From positions 1 through 64,000 of the forward strand of contig JANBVI010000029.1 of assembly GCA_024239075.1 (NCBI GenBank): a stretch of DNA of 64,000 nucleotides, in the 5' to 3' direction. How positions within the stretch are numbered: the first letter of the stretch is position 1; each line of letters begins with the position of its first letter. Below the pieces are notes generated by a model. That model was given only the letters and a program-made list of their open reading frames with translations, made no database searches and was not told the origin of the DNA. Below, piece by piece: positions 53,838 to 63,256 of the stretch. The position numbers were made by a program, and so were the translations under genes. Origin of the DNA: Fischerella sp. CENA71 (GTDB taxonomy: Bacteria > Cyanobacteriota > Cyanobacteriia > Cyanobacteriales > Nostocaceae).

Positions 53838-54806
53838 TTATGCTTCGTAGCCGCTTAATAGTCTGAATTGGTCAGCAGGTTCTATACTCGAACCATATAG
53901 TTCAACAAATCTTCTAAACAGCCACATTGTTTTGTGAGTTGAAATCCTATTTAAGTTGATTAAACGCTCTATATTTCTTTTCGCAAGTGCGCGTAAATAA
54001 GGTAAATCTTCATACAGTGTTAAACAAGAGGCAAAATGTAAGATAATTTGCATTATGGGCTTGGGCCATTCTAGATCACTGTAAATATCTACAAAAAACT
54101 TATGCGCGTTATTGTTTAAAGGCAGAGCATTAAAGATGACAATGATTTTTTTGTTGTTATAAACTGGAATACTCAGTTCAACAGTAAAAGGAGTATGCAA
54201 TATTAATTCTACTTCGACTATTGGTCGTCTCCAAATTCTTAAAATATTAATATTTGAGACAGCTAACATTGTTTGAAATTTTAGCATTCCGCCATTAGTT
54301 GTAGCTTGAACGTCATTAACATCAACAATTTTTAAATTACTCAGGCTAAAGCTGTGAACTGTTTCCAAATGTTTTAAATTTAATAAATGATAGATTTGGC
54401 AGATATAGGGAAAAGGTAGCGTATATGATTGACTGATCATATGTTGATCTTGCAGATCAAATATTCTATCTTTGACTGTGGATATAGCCTGCTGGCGATA
54501 ATGAGCTAAATCATTTTGATCAGTTGTCAGGATTTCTTCATCATCATGATTTAAGTTTTCTTCTGGCTTCAAAAATAACCAACTTAAGAATAAGAAAGAG
54601 ATCGCACATATCTGTAAAATCTCTGATGCAGATAAAAAATCATCAGCAAAAGCAGCTATCCCTCTATCGGTGATTGCGAACATCCAAGAAAAAATACCCC
54701 AAAACCAAATACTATTTTTCAGGTTCATCAACAAAAGAGGAATTTCTACAGTTTGATGATTTTCGCCAGATTCACAAACACGGTTATGCACAATATTATT
54801 AGTCAT
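53838..54806 (-). CDS. Hypothetical membrane-anchored protein
   Basis: A 322-residue protein with two N-terminal hydrophobic segments (IWFWGIFSWMFAITDRGIAAF and ILQICAISFLFLSWLFL). A soluble alpha/beta remainder follows, with beta-rich stretches (VEVELILHTPFTVELSIPVYN). No family recognised. Start ATG 54806. The nearest upstream gene is more than 600 bases away. Confidence 0.6.
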   Translation of the reverse strand: MTNNIVHNRVCESGENHQTVEIPLLLMNLKNSIWFWGIFSWMFAITDRGIAAFADDFLSASEILQICAISFLFLSWLFLKPEENLNHDDEEILTTDQNDLAHYRQQAISTVKDRIFDLQDQHMISQSYTLPFPYICQIYHLLNLKHLETVHSFSLSNLKIVDVNDVQATTNGGMLKFQTMLAVSNINILRIWRRPIVEVELILHTPFTVELSIPVYNNKKIIVIFNALPLNNNAHKFFVDIYSDLEWPKPIMQIILHFASCLTLYEDLPYLRALAKRNIERLINLNRISTHKTMWLFRRFVELYGSSIEPADQFRLLSGYEA

Positions 54807-55372
54807 AGCAGTTCAAATAAGTAAACTTTTACTTTGTTAGACAGTAGTAAAATTCCTGTGGTTAGTTTCATTTACTGTTATGACTTAAGCTTGCTCATTT
54901 TATCCTCTTAAAAACCTCTTCCACAAGTAACAAACATACATTTGTTGAACTGTTTCATTAGATATAACTTTTTTTAGTTGATATCAAAAACTTAGCAAAC
55001 CAAAATATGATCCTTATACTTCTGAAGTAGTAATTAATTGTCATATTGTCAAATTTTATTAACATGTAGTAGTAACCTCCGTTACACTTATATTAGTCGC
55101 GCTCAATAATAGCAAACTAATCAACTCATAAAAGAAGCTTGTGTAGTATGTTATTAGGGTTTTGACAAGCTAAAACTTATTTGAATCATGCTTTAGTAGT
55201 AGGAAGTTTGAATTGCGATCGCAATTCCTAGCTACACAGATGACTATTTGTTCAAGATGGACTTTTTTCAAAACTTGGCAATTACTAAACAAAATTGACA
55301 GCGTTGACAACAACCAGAACTATACTACTTGGAAAATATTTTGGTTAGGCGATTAATTATTCGTGAGAAACA
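54807..55372. other. AT-rich intergenic region
   Basis: About 560 bases with one GCGATCGC site (~55217) and no gene or clear structured element other than the terminator that follows. Confidence 0.4.
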
Positions 55373-55406
55373 AGATCCCCGACTTCTCGACAGAAGTTGG
55401 GGATCT
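55373..55406 (-). terminator. Terminator-like hairpin after the ABC exporter gene
   Basis: A 15-bp stem (AGATCCCCGACTTCT at 55373-55387 with AGAAGTTGGGGATCT at 55392-55406, one G-U pair) and a 4-nt loop, followed on the minus strand by TGTTTCT. It lies ~57 bases past the ABC gene stop. This GATCCCCGACTTCT hairpin type is also a common dispersed repeat in Nostocales. Confidence 0.65.
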
Positions 55407-55462
55407 GAGTTTTATTAGGATTGCTTAGAGTACGGCCGTTCACACCTACTCGTCCCCCTTCC

Positions 55463-57298
55463 CTACTGATACCCGGCCGCTTGCAAATAAAACAGCCTCG
55501 CGTACCTCCCCCCATTCTGCAATAACTCCTCGTGGTTTCCCTCTTCTACCACTTCCCCAGCTTCTATTACCAAAATTTTGTCAGCCATCCGCACTGTTGA
55601 AAAACGGTGAGAGATTAAAAACACCATCTGATTTTTAGTTAAAGCGCGAAAATGATTGAAAATCTCGTACTCAGCTTGAGCATCCATTGCTGATGTTGGC
55701 TCATCCAAGACTACTATATCTGCGTTAGTTCGCATAAAAGCACGAGCGAGGGCGATTTTCTGCCATTGTCCTCCAGAAAGTTCCTGTCCGCCTTTGAACC
55801 ACTTACCCAACTGTGTAGTAAAACCTGTAGGTAACTTTTCAATAAAAGGTAGCGCCATACCTTTTTCAGCAGCAATTTCCCACAATTCCCTATCTTCCAT
55901 GCGTTCCACATCACCTACACCGATGTTCTCTCCTACCGTAAATTGGTAGCGGACAAAGTTTTGGAAAATCACACCGATGCGTTGTCGCAACACCTCCACA
56001 TCCCACTCTTGCAAATCCAAACCATCTAGTAAAATCCTGCCAGAACTAGGGTTGTAGAGTCGAGTCAGTAGTTTAATTAAAGTAGTCTTCCCAGAACCGT
56101 TTTCACCAACGATCGCTAATTTTTCTCCTGGTTTGAGGTGAAAAGAAATATTTGTCAATGCAGGTTGGGTACTTTCTGGATAGGTAAACGTGACATTTTC
56201 AAACCGGATACCATCTCCAGGTTTCACACCTCTGGTTGCTTTCCCTCTTGATTGTGGTACTTCTTCCTCTAAAAATTCATAAAGATTAGAAAGATATAAA
56301 TTGTCTTCGTACATTCCGCCGATGGAAGTCAAAGCACCAGAAAAAGTTGTTTGTCCTTGGCGAAACACGGTGAGATACATCGTCATATCGCCGAGAGAAA
56401 TTCTCCCCGCGACGGTTTCCAATACAATCCAAGCGTAGGCGACATAAAAAGCAACCGTACTTAGCAAACTCAGTAAGTATCCCCACATTCCCCGCCGGAT
56501 TGTTAAGTTGCGGTCTTCATCGTAGAGTTGATAGAAGATATTGCGGTAACGTTCCAGCAACATCTCTCCTAATTGGTAGAGTTTGACTTCCTTGGCGAAA
56601 TCTTCTCTCGCAGCCAAGGTTTCCAGATAATGCTGCTGGCGAGTTTCCGGCGCACGCCAACGAAACAAGCGAAACGCTTCCCCCGCAAATCTAGTTTCGG
56701 CAACGAATGCAGGCATGGCTGCTAAGATCAGTACAACCACTGCCCAAATAGAGAATTTGATTAACAAAGCGCCATAGGTTAACAGTGAAAGGGCGCTTTG
56801 TACCAACCCAAAAGTACGGTTGACTAGCGAAAGGGGACGAATGGAAGCTTCTCGCCGAGCGTTTGTAAGTTTATCGTAAAACTCCGAGTCTTCAAACTGT
56901 GTCAGTTCTAGAGTTAGAGCTTTTTCCAAGATTAATTCATTCACCCGTTGACCGAGTAACACCCGCAACAACGATTGACAAATTGTTAATCCCCTCTGGC
57001 TAAAAGCAAGTAAAGCTACAGCGATCGCTTCTATTCCTACATAAATCAGAGGATGAGAGTGATTGACAATATCGTTAGTTTGTGTATGATTTTGAGATGC
57101 AAAAACTACTGCATCGACAATTAACTTACCGATGTAAGCTACAGCTGCTGGTAACAAACCAGCCACCAGAGTTAAAGTTGCCAGAATAATCGTCAGAGAG
57201 TGACTAGTATTCCATACTAAAGCGATCGCTCGTCCACTATAGCGAAATACCGCCAAGGATTGGCGCAGGGCGTTACGTCTTTTACGAAGAGTTCTCAT
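55463..57298 (-). CDS. ABC exporter, fused permease-ATPase
   Basis: A 611-residue half-transporter of the MsbA/McjD-type. Six TM helices in residues ~25-320. The ATPase has Walker A GENGSGKTTLIKLL, Q-loop IGVIFQNFVRYQ, signature LSGGQWQKIALARA, Walker B ADIVVLDEPTSAMDAQ and H-loop LISHRF. ATG 57298 (MRTLRKRRNALRQS) matches the usual exporter N terminus; upstream in-frame codons to 57415 look non-coding. Substrate unknown. Confidence 0.88.
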   Translation of the reverse strand: MRTLRKRRNALRQSLAVFRYSGRAIALVWNTSHSLTIILATLTLVAGLLPAAVAYIGKLIVDAVVFASQNHTQTNDIVNHSHPLIYVGIEAIAVALLAFSQRGLTICQSLLRVLLGQRVNELILEKALTLELTQFEDSEFYDKLTNARREASIRPLSLVNRTFGLVQSALSLLTYGALLIKFSIWAVVVLILAAMPAFVAETRFAGEAFRLFRWRAPETRQQHYLETLAAREDFAKEVKLYQLGEMLLERYRNIFYQLYDEDRNLTIRRGMWGYLLSLLSTVAFYVAYAWIVLETVAGRISLGDMTMYLTVFRQGQTTFSGALTSIGGMYEDNLYLSNLYEFLEEEVPQSRGKATRGVKPGDGIRFENVTFTYPESTQPALTNISFHLKPGEKLAIVGENGSGKTTLIKLLTRLYNPSSGRILLDGLDLQEWDVEVLRQRIGVIFQNFVRYQFTVGENIGVGDVERMEDRELWEIAAEKGMALPFIEKLPTGFTTQLGKWFKGGQELSGGQWQKIALARAFMRTNADIVVLDEPTSAMDAQAEYEIFNHFRALTKNQMVFLISHRFSTVRMADKILVIEAGEVVEEGNHEELLQNGGRYARLFYLQAAGYQ

Positions 57299-57905
57299 TA
57301 TTATTTGTATAACGCAAATCACCCGCAGTTGCCTATTTTCACTCACTGTGCAACTGTCCCTGATGCGGCTCTTCTGCTTTAAGTATTGTAATTTTAAGTT
57401 GTAGACTACCTTCACCCCTCACGGGGACAAAAACTCTTCATCTACGCGGCTTTTTAATAGTCCACTCAACAGAAAACCACGATAAATTTAATTGTTCTTT
57501 GCGATTGACTTCCAAGGGAGCAGTAATAGTGACTTTTCGCCTGAGCGATCGCTCATCAATAAAACAATTCTGTAACTCCAAATACATCAGATTCCCGACT
57601 TCTTGAAGGACACAGCTAATGTGCTGAACTACTAAATACAAAATTGCATAAATTCATAGCGAAAATTTAGCACCAAGACTCTGCGTCACTCTGCGTTTAC
57701 CTTTGCGTCCCTCTGCGTTTTTAATCGCTACGAATTAATGCAAAGCTGTACTAAGTTAAGAAATATCAAAATCTTTGAAAATCTCGTCAATGACAAAGGA
57801 TAAAGAATTAAATTTTGACGCCCACTGGGCAAACTAAAAGCAACACTGATCGTGACCGTATTAAAAATCTCATCAGTGATTAAAAATAACTTTGAGAGTC
57901 TACAA
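57299..57905. other. Intergenic region between ABC exporter and vWA genes
   Basis: About 600 bases containing the divergent promoters and a CTCTGCG-type repeat (57670-57722, related to 34510-34560). A 67-codon minus-strand open frame (57438-57641) has no recognisable features. GAGAG (57891-57896) is the ribosome site for the vWA gene. Confidence 0.45.
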
Positions 57906-59753
57906 ATGATCAAAACAAGTTACGCATTTGACCAAGCCATATTACCTGCTGGCTCTTCATTAAAGACTAATGTGTTGCTCCGTTTTCGTGCCGACATACC
58001 TGAGTCTGGGCGACGTGATCTTAACTTGTCTCTTGTAATTGACCGTTCTGGCTCTATGGCAGGCGCTCCCTTGTTTCATGCGCTCAAGGCTGCTGAATCT
58101 GTAGTCGATCAACTTGAGGCAAATGACATTCTTTCAGTGGTTGTTTACGATGATGCAGTAGATACCGTTGTGCCACCCCAGCCTGTAACCAACAAATCTG
58201 CATTGAAAGATTCTATCAGCAAAGTCTACGCCGGAGGTATTACCAATTTATCTGGGGGATGGCTCAAAGGTTGTGAATATGTGAAACAGCAACTTGATCC
58301 GCAAAAAATCAACCGTGTGCTGCTGCTGACCGATGGTCACGCCAATATGGGTATTCAAGACCCTAAAATACTCACAGCAACAGCAGGGCAAAAAGCTGAG
58401 GAAGGTATGATCACAACTACATTAGGTTTTGCTCAGGGTTTCAATGAGGATCTGCTGATTGGTATGGCGAGAGCCGCTAGTGGCAACTTCTACTTTATTC
58501 AAAGCATTGATGAAGCAGCCGAAGTCTTCAGTATTGAGCTAGATAGCCTCAGAGCAGTTGTCGGTCAAAACCTGAAAGTAACCCTTGAGTTGGCTGATGG
58601 CGTCAATCTCGTTGATATCTTAAGTCTGGCTAAATTTGAGCAAAATAACCTTGGTCAACCTGTAATTACTTTAGGCGAACTTTACGAGGGTGAAGACAAG
58701 CTTTTGGGATTAAGTCTAGAGATTCCTGCTGCTCAAATCGGTCAATTACCTGTGATGAAACTGCATTACAGTGCTGATGTCGTGCAGAATGACATTATTC
58801 AAAGCGTGTCTGGTACAACAGATGTCGTCGCTCAAGTTGGCACAGTTGAAGAATCTGCTTTTGCTTCTTCCAGCCATATTATCCTTGATTTGAGCCGTCT
58901 GACTATTGCTAAGGCCAAGGAAACTGCCCTTGAGCTAGCAGAGCATGGTAAACACCAAGAAGCCGAACAAATCCTACGCACATTGGTACAAGACCTGCGA
59001 AATAGAGGCTTGAATGAGAATTTTGAAATTGCTGAGGAAATAGATCAGCTGGAATATTTTGCCGGACGGATTGCCCAAAAAGCTTTAGGCAATGCTGGAC
59101 GTAAAGAACTGCGCGATCAAACTTATCAGGCAATGACGCGCACTCGCAGTGATCTGGTGGGTCGTGGTGTGACTGCGGGCGATGAAATATACGCAATGCC
59201 AACAGTAAATGAAGTTGGTTCCGGTGTGGAATTATACTGTGTTCGCGAAGGTGGTAAGTTGCGGGTCAAAGTCATGTCCGATGGTTACGATGCAACTAAA
59301 AACGTTCAGTTTCCGAGAGCAATTCGTGCTGAGGGAGCGCGCTATGTTGTTGAAGGAGTGGAACTTTCAACTGATGCCTCTTTCTATCGGGTGCGTGGCG
59401 AAATTAACCGTTTTGCTAAACCCGGTGAAGCAGATATCTTCGTTGCTCCCCGACAATCAAGGTCTACTACCACCAGCAAAGCTGCCAAAGGCCCCGCCAG
59501 CGCTGCCGATCTACTTACCACTGACAGTGTAAATAATGGCGTTCTAGTGCAGTGTGTTAAAGATGGCAGTAAGCTGCGCGCTAGGGTAGTTTCTGACGGA
59601 TATGAACCTGATTGGAATATGCGTTTTCCCCGCTCAATTCGTGAAGAAGGAATGCTTTACGTCGTTGATGAAATCAAAATAGGCCCTGATGGCAAGTCTT
59701 ATATTGCTTGTGGTGACATTAAGCGTTTTGTGCAACCCAACACCAGCAATTGA
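57906..59753 (+). CDS. vWA domain protein with duplicated C-terminal 64-residue domain
   Basis: A 615-residue cytoplasmic protein. The vWA domain has an intact MIDAS, DRSGS at 46-50 (VIDRSGSMAG), with GGITNL and LLLTDGHANMG. A beta-rich middle region follows, then a helical hairpin (~335-425, EHGKHQEAEQILRTLVQDLRN). The C terminus has two copies of one domain (440-503 and 545-608). Shared residues are GVxxxCVxxGxKLRxxVxSDGY, FPRxIRxEGxxYVV and GxIxRF, joined by a Ser/Thr/Ala-rich linker. Domain unnamed here. ATG 57906 (GAGAG upstream) is preferred over GTG 57852. Convergent with the DUF6745-type pair. A metal-dependent protein-binding scaffold is likely; partner unknown. Confidence 0.82.
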   Translation: MIKTSYAFDQAILPAGSSLKTNVLLRFRADIPESGRRDLNLSLVIDRSGSMAGAPLFHALKAAESVVDQLEANDILSVVVYDDAVDTVVPPQPVTNKSALKDSISKVYAGGITNLSGGWLKGCEYVKQQLDPQKINRVLLLTDGHANMGIQDPKILTATAGQKAEEGMITTTLGFAQGFNEDLLIGMARAASGNFYFIQSIDEAAEVFSIELDSLRAVVGQNLKVTLELADGVNLVDILSLAKFEQNNLGQPVITLGELYEGEDKLLGLSLEIPAAQIGQLPVMKLHYSADVVQNDIIQSVSGTTDVVAQVGTVEESAFASSSHIILDLSRLTIAKAKETALELAEHGKHQEAEQILRTLVQDLRNRGLNENFEIAEEIDQLEYFAGRIAQKALGNAGRKELRDQTYQAMTRTRSDLVGRGVTAGDEIYAMPTVNEVGSGVELYCVREGGKLRVKVMSDGYDATKNVQFPRAIRAEGARYVVEGVELSTDASFYRVRGEINRFAKPGEADIFVAPRQSRSTTTSKAAKGPASAADLLTTDSVNNGVLVQCVKDGSKLRARVVSDGYEPDWNMRFPRSIREEGMLYVVDEIKIGPDGKSYIACGDIKRFVQPNTSN

Positions 59754-59790
59754 GTAAGTCCGCAGAAATAAAGCTAATTAGTTGGGGTTG

Positions 59791-59881
59791 TCATTTGTCA
59801 TTTGTCATTTGTCATTGGTAAGAGTTTCAGCTGCACAACCAGTTAGTTTCCCAATCCAAAATCTAAAATCTAAAATCCAAA
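59791..59881. repeat. STRR block: TCATTTG and CTAAAAT/CCAAAAT heptamers
   Basis: Four TCATTTG units at 59791-59818, then AATCTAAAATCTAAAATCC-type heptamers at 59850-59881, filling the space between convergent genes. Confidence 0.7.
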
Positions 59882-59887
59882 ATCGTA

Positions 59888-60280
59888 TTAGGCTTCAATC
59901 ACAGGGTGATAGTCATCTGGGTTATCAAACCCAGCAATCCAGGCTGCTGCTTGATGACAATTCTGCATATAGGGGGGGACACGTAGTATGTGAGTGTGCT
60001 TTGTGGAGGGACAAATCACCTTCAACACCATCAGGGCTTCATCATCCTCGAAAGGAATGTAGATGAGTTGACGTTCCCCTCCTGCGTCTTGGTCGCGATC
60101 GCGTATTAACCCTCCGACTTGCTGTAAAAATTTTTCGTATCCCAGACGTTCAAGCAGCACGCGGCGCAACTCAACGTTTTGTGTATTGAGGATATCTTGT
60201 CCTGTTATGGACTCGGTTTCAAATGGGCGTTGCTTGACTGGTTTCTTCGGCACACGCCCCTTTGACATCAAACTCAGCAT
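59888..60280 (-). CDS. DUF6745-like C-terminal domain protein
   Basis: A 130-residue protein resembling the C-terminal end of DUF6745 proteins: RVLLERLGYEKFLQQVGG, MVLKVICPSTKH, HILRVPPYMQNCHQAAAWIAGF and a final YHPVIEA. Typical DUF6745 proteins are far larger with leucine-rich-like N-terminal repeats, so this copy is the short form or a relic. Its ATG shares one base with the stop of the upstream gene (TAATG), indicating translational coupling. Function unknown. Confidence 0.68.
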   Translation of the reverse strand: MLSLMSKGRVPKKPVKQRPFETESITGQDILNTQNVELRRVLLERLGYEKFLQQVGGLIRDRDQDAGGERQLIYIPFEDDEALMVLKVICPSTKHTHILRVPPYMQNCHQAAAWIAGFDNPDDYHPVIEA

Positions 60281-60621
60281 TAATCTTCTACCTCCACGTA
60301 AGCATCAGGGCGGTATTCACGTTGTCTCCAAACACGGTAAAAACCTTGAGGTATTTCAATTACCCGATGCTCTTCATGAACTAAAGTAGCACCTGTTTGT
60401 TTCACTTCCAGAAAAAGTTCACTACCATGTACCCATAACTGCACAGCATTAGATGGCTGGATGCGATGGCTGTGTCCTGTGACTTCACCATGAGCAAGAA
60501 TAGAACCTACATGCTTTTGGGCAAGATCAGGTATACTCGCAACACGTCTGAGCAAAACGTCGCCATGTCTGTAAAGTACATTAGCTGAATTAACTGGAGA
60601 GTTTTTGCTGTTATTCAGCAT
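60280..60621 (-). CDS. Conserved small beta-rich protein, partner of DUF6745-type gene
   Basis: A 113-residue protein: VLYRHGDVLLRRVASIPD, ILAHGEVTGHSHRI, ATLVHEEHRVIEIPQGFYRVWRQREYRP. I recognise this HGDVLL ... GEVTGHxHRI ... HEEHxxIxxPxGxYxVxxQREY pattern as a short protein found beside DUF6745 genes in several phyla, function unknown. It overlaps the next gene by one base. Confidence 0.68.
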   Translation of the reverse strand: MLNNSKNSPVNSANVLYRHGDVLLRRVASIPDLAQKHVGSILAHGEVTGHSHRIQPSNAVQLWVHGSELFLEVKQTGATLVHEEHRVIEIPQGFYRVWRQREYRPDAYVEVED

Positions 60622-60719
60622 ATTTGTAGTAGTATTAGGAACTTAAATTTTCAACTTTTGAACACTCATTATAGTACAAAAATACCAAGAAAGAAATAAT
60701 AAACCACACTTGTTAATAG

Positions 60720-60887
60720 CTTGCAGCTTGGACGCAAGTCGAAAATCAACTTCAAAGACGTGCTGATCTGATTCCCAACCTTATGAACGTAACAAAAGCC
60801 TATGCTAAACAGGAAAAAGAGTTAGTCGCTTTGTTGGTGCGATCGCGTCAGCACTCTTATACCTTTACACCCCTACACCCTTTTTAG
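60720..60887 (+). pseudogene. LemA family protein remnant
   Basis: An open in-frame stretch reads AWTQVENQLQRRADLIPNL, then MNVTKAYAKQEKELVALLV, and stops at 60885-60887. This is the conserved core of LemA (Q-LQRRxDLIPNL-xxTVKxYAxxE). Everything before it (membrane anchor) and after it is missing, and no start codon or ribosome site precedes it. A decayed gene fragment, too short to have been called as a gene. Confidence 0.72.
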
Positions 60888-60915
60888 TCTCTTGACCAAT
60901 TATTCCTTGATGGTA

Positions 60916-60992
60916 CAAGCCCCCGGATTAATCCGTGGAATAAATCGAAAATCGAAAATCCAAAATTCTCAAGCCCCCGGATTAATCCGTGG
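60916..60992. repeat. Two 23-bp direct repeats, each with a 12-bp palindrome
   Basis: CAAGCCCCCGGATTAATCCG followed by TGG occurs at 60916-60938 and again at 60970-60992 (54 bases apart). Each holds the palindrome CGGATTAATCCG. Confidence 0.8.
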
Positions 60993-61040
60993 GGACGGCA
61001 CTCAATGTGGCGACGCAGGTTCGCCACCCGTGCCTCGTCA

Positions 61041-61071
61041 ATCCAAAATCCAAAATCCAAAATCCAAAATC
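61041..61071. repeat. CCAAAAT heptamer repeat
   Basis: Four units of ATCCAAA/CCAAAAT in tandem; related blocks at 60944-60966 and 59850-59881. This and the region to 61257 hold no convincing gene; the atpB promoter lies here. Confidence 0.7.
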
Positions 61072-61236
61072 GGATGACCGAACCTAAACGCCCCTACTGT
61101 GATCCTAACCTGGCTAACTCACCGATTTGCCCAAGCTTAATAATAAATTTATGCCAAATTCTAGCGTCGTTCAGTGCTACTCTTGAAAATGACATAGCTT
61201 AATTTTAAGTCTCTTACGACCCGATCTGAAATATAG

Positions 61237-62704
<1,468 letters not shown>

Positions 62705-62706
<2 letters not shown>

Positions 62707-62793
62707 TCATTAGTCCTTAGTCATTAGTCCTTAGTCCTTTGTAATGACTGAGTACTAATGACAAATGACTTTTGACAAATGACAATTGACAAA
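62705..62793. repeat. STRR block between atpB and atpE
   Basis: TAGTCAT/TAGTCCT and then ACAAATG/TTGACAA heptamers fill the whole 90-base spacer. The last unit forms part of the AAAGGA ribosome site of the epsilon gene. Confidence 0.8.
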
Positions 62794-62799
62794 GGAAAT

Positions 62800-63213
62800 A
62801 TGCCATTAACCGTTCGTGTAATTTCCCCAGACAAAACAATCTGGGATGCTCCTGCTGAAGAGGTAATTTTGCCCAGTACCACTGGTCAGCTAGGTATCCT
62901 ATCTGGACACGCACCATTATTAACAGCCTTGGATACTGGTGTGATGCGAGTACGTCCTAGTAAAAGTCAAGGCTGGACACCAATTGCTCTTCTAGGTGGA
63001 TTTGCTGAAGTTGAAGAAGATGAAGTGACCATTTTGGTCAATGGTGCAGAACGTGGCGACAGCATTGATATTGAGGAAGCTCGTGCTGCTTTTAACGATG
63101 CACAAGCCCGTTTAGGTCAAGTTAAAGAAGGCGATCGCCAAGGTCAAATCCAAGCTAACCAAGCATTTAAACGCGCCCGCGCTCGTTTTCAAGCTGCTGG
63201 TGGCATGGTATAA
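62800..63213 (+). CDS. atpE: F-type ATP synthase subunit epsilon
   Basis: A 137-residue epsilon subunit (atpE in cyanobacterial naming, atpC elsewhere): N-terminal beta-sandwich [14 protein letters not shown] and [27 protein letters not shown]-terminal helical hairpin ([14 protein letters not shown] ... [13 protein letters not shown]). ATG 62800 is preferred because AAAGGA lies 6 bases upstream; a TTG at 62779 is also in frame. Rho-independent terminator follows. Confidence 0.96.
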   Translation: MPLTVRVISPDKTIWDAPAEEVILPSTTGQLGILSGHAPLLTALDTGVMRVRPSKSQGWTPIALLGGFAEVEEDEVTILVNGAERGDSIDIEEARAAFNDAQARLGQVKEGDRQGQIQANQAFKRARARFQAAGGMV

Positions 63214-63215
63214 TT

Positions 63216-63248
63216 AAAAACCCGGTTTCTATAAAGAACCGGGTTTTT
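63216..63248 (+). terminator. Rho-independent terminator of atpB-atpE
   Basis: A 12-bp stem AAAAACCCGGTT (63216-63227) with AACCGGGTTTTT (63237-63248), and a 9-nt loop, ending in the T tract. It starts 3 bases after the stop. Confidence 0.9.
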
Positions 63249-63256
63249 AGTTAAGT

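Noticed and set aside
57438-57641. 67-codon minus-strand open frame between the ABC exporter and vWA genes
   Set aside because: No recognised motif, no clear ribosome site, and it lies in a region with repeats. Could be a small gene but cannot be supported.
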